Below are positions 10,397 to 19,874 of a DNA stretch of 64,000 nt, piece after piece (the first letter of the stretch is position 1; every line of letters begins with the position of its first letter). This DNA comes from Sporothrix humicola (lineage: Eukaryota; Ascomycota; Sordariomycetes; Ophiostomatales; Ophiostomataceae), in the NCBI GenBank assembly GCA_021396245.1, contig WNYE01000072.1:146229-210228 (forward strand). The letters run 5' to 3'. A model generated the notes under the pieces. It worked only from the letters and a program-made list of their open reading frames with translations, was not told the origin of the DNA and did no database searches. A program made the position numbers and the translations under genes.

Positions 10397-12307
10397 GGGA
10401 GGGGTGGAGATTCAGATGGAAATGCAGGGGAAGCAAAAGGTACATAGAATAGCCCCGCGTCTGATTTGTAAAGCCAGAAGCCACAAACCAGAATGAAAGA
10501 AGACACAAGATTAGGCATAGCGTTGAATCATGGCTTGGTAGGGTAGGCAGGACAGTATAGCGGCCATCAACAGTGGTCATGTTGTTGCTTATCATGCTAT
10601 CAGCTTAGTATTTCTACTTTTAAATGATTTTCAAAATGATGCTCGGAGTATCTGTGATTGTGATTGTGACAATGTGATAGACTACAAGGTGTGTGATAAT
10701 GATAAAGCTGTCAGATAGTCTGATAGATGGGCATAAGGCAAGGAGATGAAGTGAAGTTGACTTAAGAGGGGTAAATACAGTGTACTTTCGCCATAAGGCT
10801 TGTCTTTGTCTGCCGCTTTTGACGTATGCACTACACCATGCTACCCCATTTCGGGGTATTTATCACCTCCAAGGGGAAGGGGACCGAAAGGAGGGCTTCC
10901 CATACGTCAGCTAGGTCATGGAGGCAGCCCAGGTCTGGGGTGTATCAAATCCAGGGTGAAGATGTCTTTGTTGTAGGAGACTACTGACGAACTAACCCCC
11001 ACCAGGATAGACGAGAGACAGACGTGTAAGTGAATGTGGACATATTTATCAACGTTTATGTGGATCAGTGCAGCCTGCTTGCCGTAAACAGGAAGGATAC
11101 TTCGAGACTACTAGCACGCGTAAGTCGGGTGAAGCTGTAGTGGCAGGCAGTTGCAGGCGTTTTGTGCATTTCCTGCACATCTTCACCATAATTGTATTGT
11201 CTTGGCCTTTGCCTGGCCTTTTACTGTCTTTTTGTCTCCATTTCACAGTCTTTGCCTGCATTCTGCCCTGTCGTTTTGCGTTGCATCGTCACTTATTCCA
11301 CTTCTCGCAGCCGGCTGGTCGACATTTTCCATTTCTGTGCTGGCGGTATCCGACATAATTTGCCCACTTTCTTTTGTGCCAGCAAGCCCATTTCTCGTTT
11401 CTTGCCATTTAGTCCCTTTTTCCTCTTTTCCTCGACTTCTCCTCTTTGCTTCTCATCACAATGTCGTACTACTATTTCAAAGACTTGGGCGTAGTTGGCG
11501 CCAACCGGCACTTTGTCTACTTTGTTTGGCCGAGTTCTTAGACGTAGACTGGTCAGTTCAGCCCACTAACACTTTTCATTGATAATGATAACGCCAATAG
11601 CCAGTCCCAGCCAGTCCCAGCCGGTCCAGCCCATGCTCAACGCCTTCTGCCGTAATACGTGGATGCATCCACTAACACGCCCAAAACATTGTCAACACTC
11701 TCACATCCCACCTTGTTGCCAAACGGCCCCCAAAACATGTTTTCCTTCATTTGTCTTCTCTTGTCTCTCTTGCCTCCTTTTGTCCCCTTTTGATTGTCTA
11801 TCTTGTCTATCGCTGGTTCTACAAGGTGCTTTCCCCCTCTTTCCCCGCACTCTAACAAGACCTGCCCCTAAATGAGTATTGTGCGTGACCCGTCATTAAG
11901 GCAAGACGAGAAACAATAGGAGAAAAGGGACAAAACGAAAACACCAGACCACCAAAACACCCCGATCACCCACATCGCCCAATGTCCATTATACTCTGGT
12001 CGCTTTCTATAGCTCCGACACCCGCTTGTCTTTTCTCCTCCGAGCTTTGATGAGAAAGGTGGAAACATCCCAAGCATAACTGGTCCATTCTCACTCGCAC
12101 CCACTTGCAATATCTTCCTCTCCCAAGTTGTGGGCTGCCAGTTTGAACTCTTGGATTTCCACTTTTGCATTCTCGGGCAAAATTGCATCCCACTTCCCCA
12201 GAAAATCAAATCGACCAGACAATCAATCTGGGCAAGACATCACGCATCACATCATCACGACGTTGTTCGTCACACTCATTTCTCATCTGCCTTCATCCTC
12301 CCCCATC
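10397..12307. other. Intergenic region upstream of the Zn2Cys6 factor
   Basis: About 1.9 kb contain no convincing gene. The stretch 11150-11460 is pyrimidine-rich and open in several frames, but its translations are low-complexity Leu/Ser/Phe. A short tandem repeat, CCAGTCCCAG twice, lies at 11601-11620. The proximal 300 bp presumably hold the promoter and leader of the transcription factor gene. Confidence 0.55.
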
Positions 12308-14560
12308 ATGAACGACTCTGTGGCTGTTTCCGACGTCCCTTGGGCGCCTCAGCCTCACCAGCAGCCCAGGACCAACGGGCAGTCACAGGGAATGTCACAG
12401 GGCATGTCACAGGGACAGACTTCGCAGACATCACAGACTGCATCACAGCCATCCCAGCCCTCGCAGCCTTCGTCTTCCCAGCCCTCGTCCCACGAGCCGT
12501 ACCAGATCCGACGAATCCGGCAGGCGTGCGGAACCTGCCGCAAACGCAAGACGAAATGCTCTGGCGAGCGGCCGATATGCCTGCACTGCCGGCGCAATAG
12601 CCGCACGTGCGTCTACGAGTCGTTTTCCTACTCGAACAGCGACGCCTACAAAAGCCAGGCAACGACAGTAGACGTCCTCCAGCAGTCGACCGCCTTCCAC
12701 CAGCGACTGTCAACTCTCGAGACAGCCTTGGACAGCATCCTCCAGCAAGACCGCCAGCAGCCGCCAGACCTCGAGATGCCGCCGCACTCGCTTGCCAGCC
12801 AGCTCATTTCCGCGGACAACCCCGGCACGCTTCGGCTCGACTGCCTGCCACCCGCGGATGTGCTGCTCTCCTTGATGGACACGTACTTTACCCGCGTCCA
12901 CAACCGCCCTTATGCTTTCTTCCACGAGCGCACCTTTATGGAGGCTTTGCGGGCCCAGCTCGGCCTCCAGCAGGTTCATCCCCTCAAGTATGAGCCGGGC
13001 CCTCCCATCTTTTCGTGCGTGCTGCTGGCCGTCTGTGCATTTGCCGTCCGCTTCTCGCCGCACCCGGCCTATGCCGGCCGCACCCTGATTGCCTCGGATG
13101 CGTACTCACGTGCCGCCTGGCGCGACGTCATGGAGAACCACCTCGAGAGTGACGCCTACCAGAGCTTGCAGGCGATCCAGTGCGTCGGCGTCCTCGCCAT
13201 TGTCGACTACACGGCAGGCCAAGTCAGTGCCGGCTGGCTCCGTTTAGGTCTAGCAATCCGCATGGCCCAGGAGGCCGGCATGATGCAGGAACCGCCCGCC
13301 TCTCTTCCGCCGATCGAACGCGAAGCCCGTCGCCGCACGTGCTGGTCCATCTACATTGTGGACCGCCTGATCTCGTGTGCCAAGTCGCGGCCAGCTGCTA
13401 TTTGGGAGACGGATTGTCTCATCCGGCTGCCCTCGGATCCCCTCGACTTTGGCGGCGAAGACGGCGACGGCAGCGACGACAGCGACAACGGTAATGGGAG
13501 TGCGAGTGGTAATGGGACTGTAGACGATAACGGCTTCTCGCAGGTTGTGACGGGCGGCACCATGTCCGAGTCGCTCGACCAGCTGCTGCACTGGCATACT
13601 GGATCTGCCCCCGAGCATTCCCTGAGTGTCTTTGGCCTCACGATCCTCATGGTCTCGGTGATTGGCCGCTGTGCTCGCTACATGTACGGCAGAATGGCCG
13701 ACCACCTGCCGCCGTGGGATCCCAAGTCGGAACCTGTGGCCATTCGGGCGAGTCTTGCCCGCATGGAACAGTTGCTGAGGAATAGAACGGGGCCCTCGCC
13801 GACAGCTCCGCCCAGAGACGCAGCCGTCCAGACATCTCGCATCATCTATACGCATTGCATGTTCCACCTCTGCCACTGCCTGCTCAACCATCCGTTCCTC
13901 CTCCGCAAGAGGTTGCAAGCCACAGCCGCCCGCGTCCCAACCGCATTTATTGTCCAGTCCTTCTCGGCCGCCGTAAAGCATGCCCGCAAACTGACCGATT
14001 TGCTCGACTCGGCCTCGACGGCCTCGGCCACGGCCGCCGTCTCAGCCTCCGACTCGTTCGCCATGCCGTCTATGGTCGGCACCCCGGACCAGCTCGTCGA
14101 ATCGTCCATCTTTGCCTACGGCGCCATGATTGCTGCCGGTATCCACACGCTGAGCCATGGCCATTCGAGATTACACGTCCCCGACGGCATCACCCAGCTG
14201 CCCGGCCGCAAGAACTCGGCCACCGGTCCTGTGTTTGGCCAGTACGACACCAACGACTACTTTCTGCGGAGTCGGCGGTTCATCCAGTGTCTGGAGCCAT
14301 TGTACCCGATGATTGTGAACATCGTGAGTGCTTGAACACAGCACCCCCTGTTTTTATTGTCATCTCTAACACTCCCACAGGAATCAAAACTGGACTACCT
14401 CGTCCTGACGGCCGACTTTTTGCCCGACCTCTTTGACACGACCACCCTCATGGACGATCTCGACACCGAGACGGAGGAATACCTGTGGTCCATCACCGAC
14501 TACGGTGCACTGGCAAGGCTGGAGACTCTCACCATGGCGTCGGGCAGTATTCTGTCGTAG
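12308..14560 (+). CDS. Zn2Cys6 fungal transcription factor
   Basis: The model has two exons (12308-14323, 14381-14560; 57-nt intron) and encodes 731 residues. A binuclear zinc cluster lies at C74-C101 (C74, C77, C84, C91, C94, C101; basic loop RKRKTK). Before it is a Gln/Ser-rich segment with SQGMSQ and SQPSQP repeats (24-62), a possible activation or disordered region. Around residues 180-400 the sequence resembles the fungal-specific transcription factor domain (ADVLLSLMDTYFTRVHNRPYAFFHE and RRRTCWSIYIVDRLIS). An acidic Asp/Gly/Ser/Asn run sits near 380-400. Such proteins bind CGG triplets as dimers in the nucleus. It lies 1.9 kb downstream of the nitrilase gene, and is the nearest regulator to the aldoxime-nitrile pair, so it is a candidate pathway regulator; that is inference from position only. 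Confidence 0.92.
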
Positions 14561-14809
14561 ACACGCGACTGCAACAACAGAACATACACAGATCACAAAT
14601 TTGATTTTTTAAGGCTAGGACTAGGACGGTATGTTTGGACGATATGAATAATGGATTGACGTATGGATTGACGTTTGATTTTGTTTTCTTTTATATGTGG
14701 ATAATCAAATGTCAAATAGTTACCACACGATGTAACATAATATACCAATGCGAGGTTGTTTTCTTCTTTCATCCTTTTCTTTCTTCAACACCCCACCCCC
14801 CTTTACAGA

Positions 14810-16339
14810 CTACACCGTCTCCTTCTTGCCAGTACCGGCGTCCTCCACTCTCTCCGCCTCGATCTGCATCTGCTTCTCGTCTCTGTACTCTTCCCGCAGA
14901 ATGTTCTCCATCGCACCTGCCCGCTTGATCACCTCAAAGTGGCTGCCCCGCTTTTCGGGACCCACAGCACAGACAACAATCGCCAGGAAAAAGACAACGC
15001 ACATGAAAATGGTCATCACCTGGCTGTAGTTGGGCTTGCCGTCCTTGATCCACCGGCTGGCTGCGGCTGTCTGTGACTGCGCTGCCGGAGCACTGATCAA
15101 ATTTCCGAGCTGGTACACTGTGCCGGGGAAGACGGCCCGGAACTGCGGCGGGCTGTACTCGTTCAAGATGATGGGCATGATGCCCCACGACGCGTTGACA
15201 AACGTCAGGAGGAAGAAAGTGCCGGCCATGATGGCGCTGTATCCAGTAGGGAGGGTGAAGAGCGGGATGAAGGCCCAGGCAATCAGGATACAGGCAATCG
15301 ACGTCTGCCGCCGGCCAAAGAACTGCGAGTAGTAGCCGGCCGTCGGTCCGCCGATGATGGCGCCGCACTGGCCCAGAATGGCTGCGAGACTCGCCTGTCT
15401 AGCGGTAAATCCCTTTTGCACCTTGAGGTACGACGGGAAGATGTCCTGGCACGCGTGCGTCTCCCAATTATACACTGAGGCAAACAGCACGCAGAACAGA
15501 AACATCTTCCAGTACTGACGGGCGGCCAACCGGGCATCCCGGAAGAAGAGCGCAACACGCTTCTTGGGGTTGATGCCCGTCGTCATGCCGGCGTCGCCTT
15601 CTCCCTCGGCTGTAGTAAATCCGTCAGGACCAATCTCCTCCTTGGCGTACATCTCCGACTCGGGCACAAACATCACCACGATCGCCATGAACCCGGTGAA
15701 GCCCGTGCCGGCAAAGAAGATGACCTTGTAGCCCAAGTCCGAGTTGGGCACGCCGACAATGTTGACCATCGCCGCCAGGACGTAGCCCATGGCGTAGCCG
15801 TTTTGCAGGATCCCAGAAAATAGACCACGGGCCTCAACTGGCATGTTTTCGAGAGAGAGGGCAGCTGCCATGCCCCAGATGCCACCCATGGCACACCCAA
15901 ACAGCGTCCTCACGCCGACAAACACGCCAAAGTTGGGCGCATACGCCGTGCCGAGTTGCAGGACGGCAAGAACCCAGAGGTTGGCTGACATAATCCACTT
16001 GCGCCCAAACATGTCCGCCAAAATGCCAAAGATGATGGCACCGAAGGGGCGAGCAAGTAATGTGAGGGTAACGGATAAAGTGATGCTCGTGAGGTCGACG
16101 TCAAACACTTCGGCCAAGTTCGTGGCCACTAAATTGACAGAATTGTAGTCGTAGCCATCGCAGGCCCAGGCGAGAAGGCCCACGATAAAGTACATGTAGC
16201 CCTTGGCGGACACCATGCGCAGAATCGTGATCGGATTTTTGGGCCACACACGCGGCGCAATCACGGCCACCTCGACGCCATCCTCGTTGATGTACTCGAC
16301 ATAATTCTCCCACAGCCTGATATTTTGTTTAATTCCCAT
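14810..16339 (-). CDS. Jen1-type monocarboxylate/H+ symporter (MFS)
   Basis: This intronless gene encodes 509 residues with 12 predicted membrane spans. TM1-TM2 read FIVGLLAWACDGYDYNSVNLVATNL and LLARPFGAIIFGILADMFGRKW, as in the sialate/lactate:H+ symporter branch of the MFS. The Jen1 substrate-translocation motif Nxx(S/T)Hx(S/T)QDxxxT is present as NWETHACQDIFPS (N291-S303), with C297 and S303 in place of the usual Ser/Thr and Thr. The protein should import short carboxylates such as lactate or pyruvate, or a related acid. The start at ATG 16339 is preceded by an unusual repeat and C27 tract in the transcribed sense. The gene is divergent to a LigI-like hydrolase, and the nitrilase product is also a carboxylate; a link is possible but unproven. 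Confidence 0.88.
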   Translation of the reverse strand: MGIKQNIRLWENYVEYINEDGVEVAVIAPRVWPKNPITILRMVSAKGYMYFIVGLLAWACDGYDYNSVNLVATNLAEVFDVDLTSITLSVTLTLLARPFGAIIFGILADMFGRKWIMSANLWVLAVLQLGTAYAPNFGVFVGVRTLFGCAMGGIWGMAAALSLENMPVEARGLFSGILQNGYAMGYVLAAMVNIVGVPNSDLGYKVIFFAGTGFTGFMAIVVMFVPESEMYAKEEIGPDGFTTAEGEGDAGMTTGINPKKRVALFFRDARLAARQYWKMFLFCVLFASVYNWETHACQDIFPSYLKVQKGFTARQASLAAILGQCGAIIGGPTAGYYSQFFGRRQTSIACILIAWAFIPLFTLPTGYSAIMAGTFFLLTFVNASWGIMPIILNEYSPPQFRAVFPGTVYQLGNLISAPAAQSQTAAASRWIKDGKPNYSQVMTIFMCVVFFLAIVVCAVGPEKRGSHFEVIKRAGAMENILREEYRDEKQMQIEAERVEDAGTGKKETV

Positions 16340-16340
16340 T

Positions 16341-16417
16341 GTTGTGGTTGTCGTGGTTGTCGTGGTTGTCGTGGTTGTCGTGGTTGTCGTGGGGGGGGGG
16401 GGGGGGGGGGGGGGGGG
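16341..16417. repeat. 9-bp tandem repeat plus 27-base G tract
   Basis: On the + strand, five exact copies of GTTGTCGTG (16347-16391) preceded by a partial copy run straight into 27 consecutive G (16391-16417). It begins 2 bp upstream of the start codon of the Jen1-type transporter, so in that gene's sense it is C27 followed by CACGACAAC repeats. The tract is open in the transporter frame, where it would read Pro9-Thr18. It could form a G-quadruplex or i-motif and is likely length-variable. Confidence 0.9.
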
Positions 16418-17457
16418 ACAAAAATAAATGTTGGATGAAGTTGAACGTGCCAACACCAGACAACGATGAGGGATCATCTCCCATATATGCAGGCACAATC
16501 ACAGGCACAGGCACCGCCACACCGAGACGCATGCGTCCAGCCGAGGAGATCGTCCAGATCATTTCCTCTTCGATGTCGGCCACGCTTTACAGGGGCATCC
16601 CGACAAGAGCTTAGCAGACCCCGAAAGGGCGGCACAACACTTCCTGCGCTGTCACCATGTGGCCAAGAAATAAAGAGTGAATCATACAGAGCTCGGAGTA
16701 TCTCCTACACTCAATTGCCCGGCACAATGATCACAAATATTACAAGTATAAATACCTCGCCGTCTTAGGACCAACATTCTGGGAATGCATCTCGTGCCGC
16801 TGGCCTTGAGTAGCCGCTAACAATCCTCTCTCGCTGACGGCGCCTTGGCCGGTAATGGTGCCAACTTTAGGTTTTGTTGTCGAATGCGACAGTTGCATCG
16901 CCCGTCCAACTTAGACAGAAAATACCAGGAACTAGCATGACGCATGACGATTTTTAATCGCAACTCGAAAAAAATCTTTTCATAAAGGGACCCATTTCCG
17001 ACGGTCAACCGTAAACGGAGGTCATCTTTCGTATCCCGGGCGGTGGCCGTGGCCATGCACCGGGCAGTTAGCGAAAGCGAGCTTTCCCCAGATTAATTTG
17101 GCTCTGGTGCACCTTCACGGACCCCGCATCACCGTCGTATCCACACACGGATTTTGTCCGTCACCACAACCAAAATGCCGGCTGTGGTCATGTGGGAACA
17201 GCTCATCCGCCAATTCGCATGACTACGGAAGCATGCTTCCGCTGCGTCTCAACAGTCTTCTCAACAGGGAAACAATCGACGTTGCACCCCGGTATCGCAT
17301 AAGTTCAATCATTTAATTGTGTACACACATGACAGTTCGACCCTAACCGTCATGTTATGTCTCGCGGCGCGTTGTTGAATCTGTGTTTCTTGTATGGTGA
17401 ATTAATTCAATAACAACATTGTATCGTGCTTCCTCATCGGGGAACATCACGCCAACC
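16418..17457. promoter_or_regulatory. Divergent promoter between Jen1-type transporter and amidohydrolase
   Basis: About 1 kb without a gene. Two CGG/CCG inverted repeats stand out: ACGGT-CA-ACCGT (17001-17012, CGG-N4-CCG) and ACGGA-N5-TCCGT (17147-17161, CGG-N7-CCG). They are plausible Zn2Cys6 sites, but their spacings differ from each other and from the N5 sites at 32-48 kb. Confidence 0.5.
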
Positions 17458-18415
17458 ATGACCGAGTCAAATATTTGCAACCTGCCACCAGGCTCGTGGG
17501 ACAGCCATGTCCATGTTGTTGATGTAGGTGAATAATGCGTGGCTACTCACAATTTCATACGACTAACACGCACTTCAGGACCGCTTCCCACAGGCTGCAA
17601 ACCGGTCATTCACGCCAAAACATGCGCCAGTCTCGGACCTCATGGCATTCGAGACCAATATTGGCGTCTCTCATGTCTGCGTCGTCGCCGTCTCGACGTA
17701 TGGCTTCGACAATCGACACATGATTGATGCCCTGGAGCAGCTGCAAGGTCGCGGCCGTGGTGTTGCCGTCGTCGACATTGACGCCGTCACGGACGCCGAA
17801 CTCGACGAGATGCATGCCGCTGGTGTGCGTGGGCTGCGTTTCAACTTGCACACTCTGCACCAAGAAATCGACCGTGCGTCCTTCAAGGCCGCCGCCCAAA
17901 AATACGCCGACAAGATCCGGCGGCTCGACTGGGTCATCCAAATGTTTATCCACATGCACCAGATCCCACTGATTGCCGACGAGATCCCCAGCCTCGGTGT
18001 CGACGTCGTATTCGACCATCTTGGTGCGCCGACAGACCCAAAGGTTGCCGTGCAAAAACAGCCAGGGTATGCTGAGCTGATGGCCTTGCTGCGAGGCAAG
18101 CATGCATACGTCAAGATGAGCGGTGTCTACCGATTTTATGGTGAGAAGATGCCTGGCTTGGAAGATTACTGCCGTGAGCTGCTGAGAGATGTCCCGACAC
18201 AGGTCGTCTGGGGATCAGATCGGCCACACCCACTTGGACCCGACAATTTCACAAATCCGGCCGAAGAGCGGCTGATACCACAGGACTACCAGATCATCGA
18301 CATTCCAGCCTTTATTGCACAGTGCAGGGAGTGGTGCGACAACAACGAAGGGACGATCAAGATGATCTTTGTCGACAATCCTCGCAGGCTGTGGAGGTAC
18401 GATAGAGACGACTAA
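17458..18415 (+). CDS. Amidohydrolase-2 family hydrolase, LigI (2-pyrone-4,6-dicarboxylate lactonase)-like
   Basis: The model has two exons (17458-17523, 17579-18415; 55-nt intron) and encodes 300 residues. The TIM-barrel amidohydrolase hallmarks are DSHVHVVD near the N-terminus (H17, H19), VFDHLGAP in the middle and WGSDRPHP near the C-terminus, which resemble the LigI-type subgroup hydrolysing lactones of aromatic breakdown. The first exon is only 22 codons but supplies the HxH motif, and splicing gives HVVDRFPQAANRSFTPKHAP without a gap. It is probably cytosolic, as no signal peptide is seen. It shares a promoter region with the monocarboxylate transporter, which suggests uptake and ring-cleavage-product hydrolysis of an organic acid. 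Substrate is unknown; other amidohydrolase-2 activities such as decarboxylation are possible. Confidence 0.83.
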
Positions 18416-18697
18416 TGGCGCAAAATACGAACTAGATGTTGTTTAAAAAAAGAATGTGATTTGTTGGAAGGTGCTACTTGCGTGATAATAAAACTCTATG
18501 GGATACAAGTACAAAAGGAGAGTTCGTAGAATATGCTGTTGTCTCGTCGTCATTTGGGAAATGCCCTGATAAATGTGCAATTTGATGATGTTATCAGACC
18601 CGCCGAGGTGGTGGTATTTAGGATCGTCAATGTTTAACTTGCTGATTGCCGGTGTGGTTTTCGGATGGTGTAAGTGAGGCGGTCCTAGTTTGTCTGT

Positions 18698-19298
18698 TCA
18701 AGCCGACATGGCCATTTCAGTTCTGGGGGACAGTCCCGGCTTCGACTTTCGAGACCGCGGGACGTCAAAGACGAGCTTCACTGTGAAGAGTGTCGTCGCA
18801 ATGAAGAGCAGCCATTCCAGGGCACCAAAGACAGCTGCCGCCGTGATTGCACCGCACCCGTGCTCATCGATGGGACAGGTGGTCGTCCCAATATTGACGG
18901 CCACAGCAATGAAGCCGGCAAACCACGACAGCAGAGCAATCGCCTCGACGGCCACTCTCATGTATCCGACGACGGCGCTTTCAGCACAACGCACTCCGGC
19001 AACGAGTAGAAAGGCAACACCCAGGACTGTCCATCCTGCGCAGAATAGTAGGAATCCCCAAGCGTTTGGCACGCCCAGGTAATCAACAAAGTCGCCAAAT
19101 TCAAAGTGCTCGCTGACGGAATGACCGCGGAAGACTCCAATAGCTGGGGGTGGTTAGTTGGATGTTTAAAGCAGGAGAATAAAGAGGGAGCGAGGGCTTA
19201 CAATATCCATCTGTTCCCAGGACTACTACAGCAAATATGAGCTGTAGTCCTCGCAGGAGAAAGTTGATTGATCGGTTTGCTGCAATGTTGCCGAGCAT
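18698..19298 (-). CDS. MARVEL-domain-like four-TM membrane protein
   Basis: The model has two exons (19298-19202, 19143-18698; 58-nt intron) and encodes 180 residues. Four hydrophobic segments are visible at about 14-30 (LLRGLQLIFAVVVLG), 60-78 (WGFLLFCAGWTVLGVAFLLV), 88-108 (RVAVEAIALLSWFAGFIAVAV) and 128-150 (AAAVFGALEWLLFIATTLFT). A loop with two Cys (TTCPIDEHGCGA) separates TM3 and TM4. The topology and the NFLLRGLQ start of TM1 are those of fungal MARVEL proteins, which act in plasma-membrane or vesicle organisation. Its role here is unknown; it is convergent with the amidohydrolase gene. A short basic tail (PRSRKSKPG) ends the protein. Confidence 0.75.
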
Positions 19299-19874
19299 CG
19301 TGGCGATTTCAGAAGTTCGTGGGGATATTCAAAATTTATGTAGAAAGCTGTCAAATCTCACGTAATCCGTCGCGTTTCTTGTCGATGAAGAGAGTACGTC
19401 GTAAGTGCTGAGTTGCATAAAGCCAAGCATCGTGGTGAGATGAAGGAACAGCCACTTTTATATCAAACAAATCCTTCTCGACGGTGAGATGTCGTCTGTT
19501 GGTTGGTCTGTTGTCGTTACTTCCTTTTCCAGCTAGGCGAATACGAAACGGTCCCCGCTGTGGCTTGACGGGTGCCGCCACTGAACGAGCCGTTGAGCCG
19601 CCGACCAGAGCCACCGCAACATGTCGTTTATGGGTCGTAGGGCTGACCTCGTAAAAGACTAACCGCATTCGGACGACATCCACCGCAGATTTCTCCATCA
19701 CGACATGTTCGTGCCACAACAATTCACACACAATTGAAACTGTCGGAGTCGAAATTTGCAGTGATGACCCGAATGTATTTCAAAAGGAGTCAAAAATAAA
19801 TCGTAAAATTCACAGCATTCATTATTGTGTCTGCCTAGTTCCCGTATCCTTTTGAGCTCGAAAAGTACCCGCCT
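19299..19874. other. Intergenic region
   Basis: About 580 bases lie between the MARVEL gene start and the end of the next Zn2Cys6 gene. A 126-codon open frame on the minus strand (19351-19731) has no recognisable features and I do not call it. Nothing else is seen. Confidence 0.5.

Noticed and set aside
11150..11590. Several overlapping frames of about 100-140 codons.
   Set aside because: Translations are Leu/Ser/Phe-rich from a pyrimidine-rich stretch, open in multiple frames, with no motif.
16340..16498. In-frame N-terminal extension of the Jen1-type transporter through the C27 and repeat tract.
   Set aside because: It would encode a Pro/Thr homopolymer ahead of a normal N-terminus; kept as a finding but not used in the gene model.
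19351..19731. Minus-strand frame of 126 codons.
   Set aside because: No recognisable motif; it lies just upstream of another gene and looks like leader/promoter sequence.
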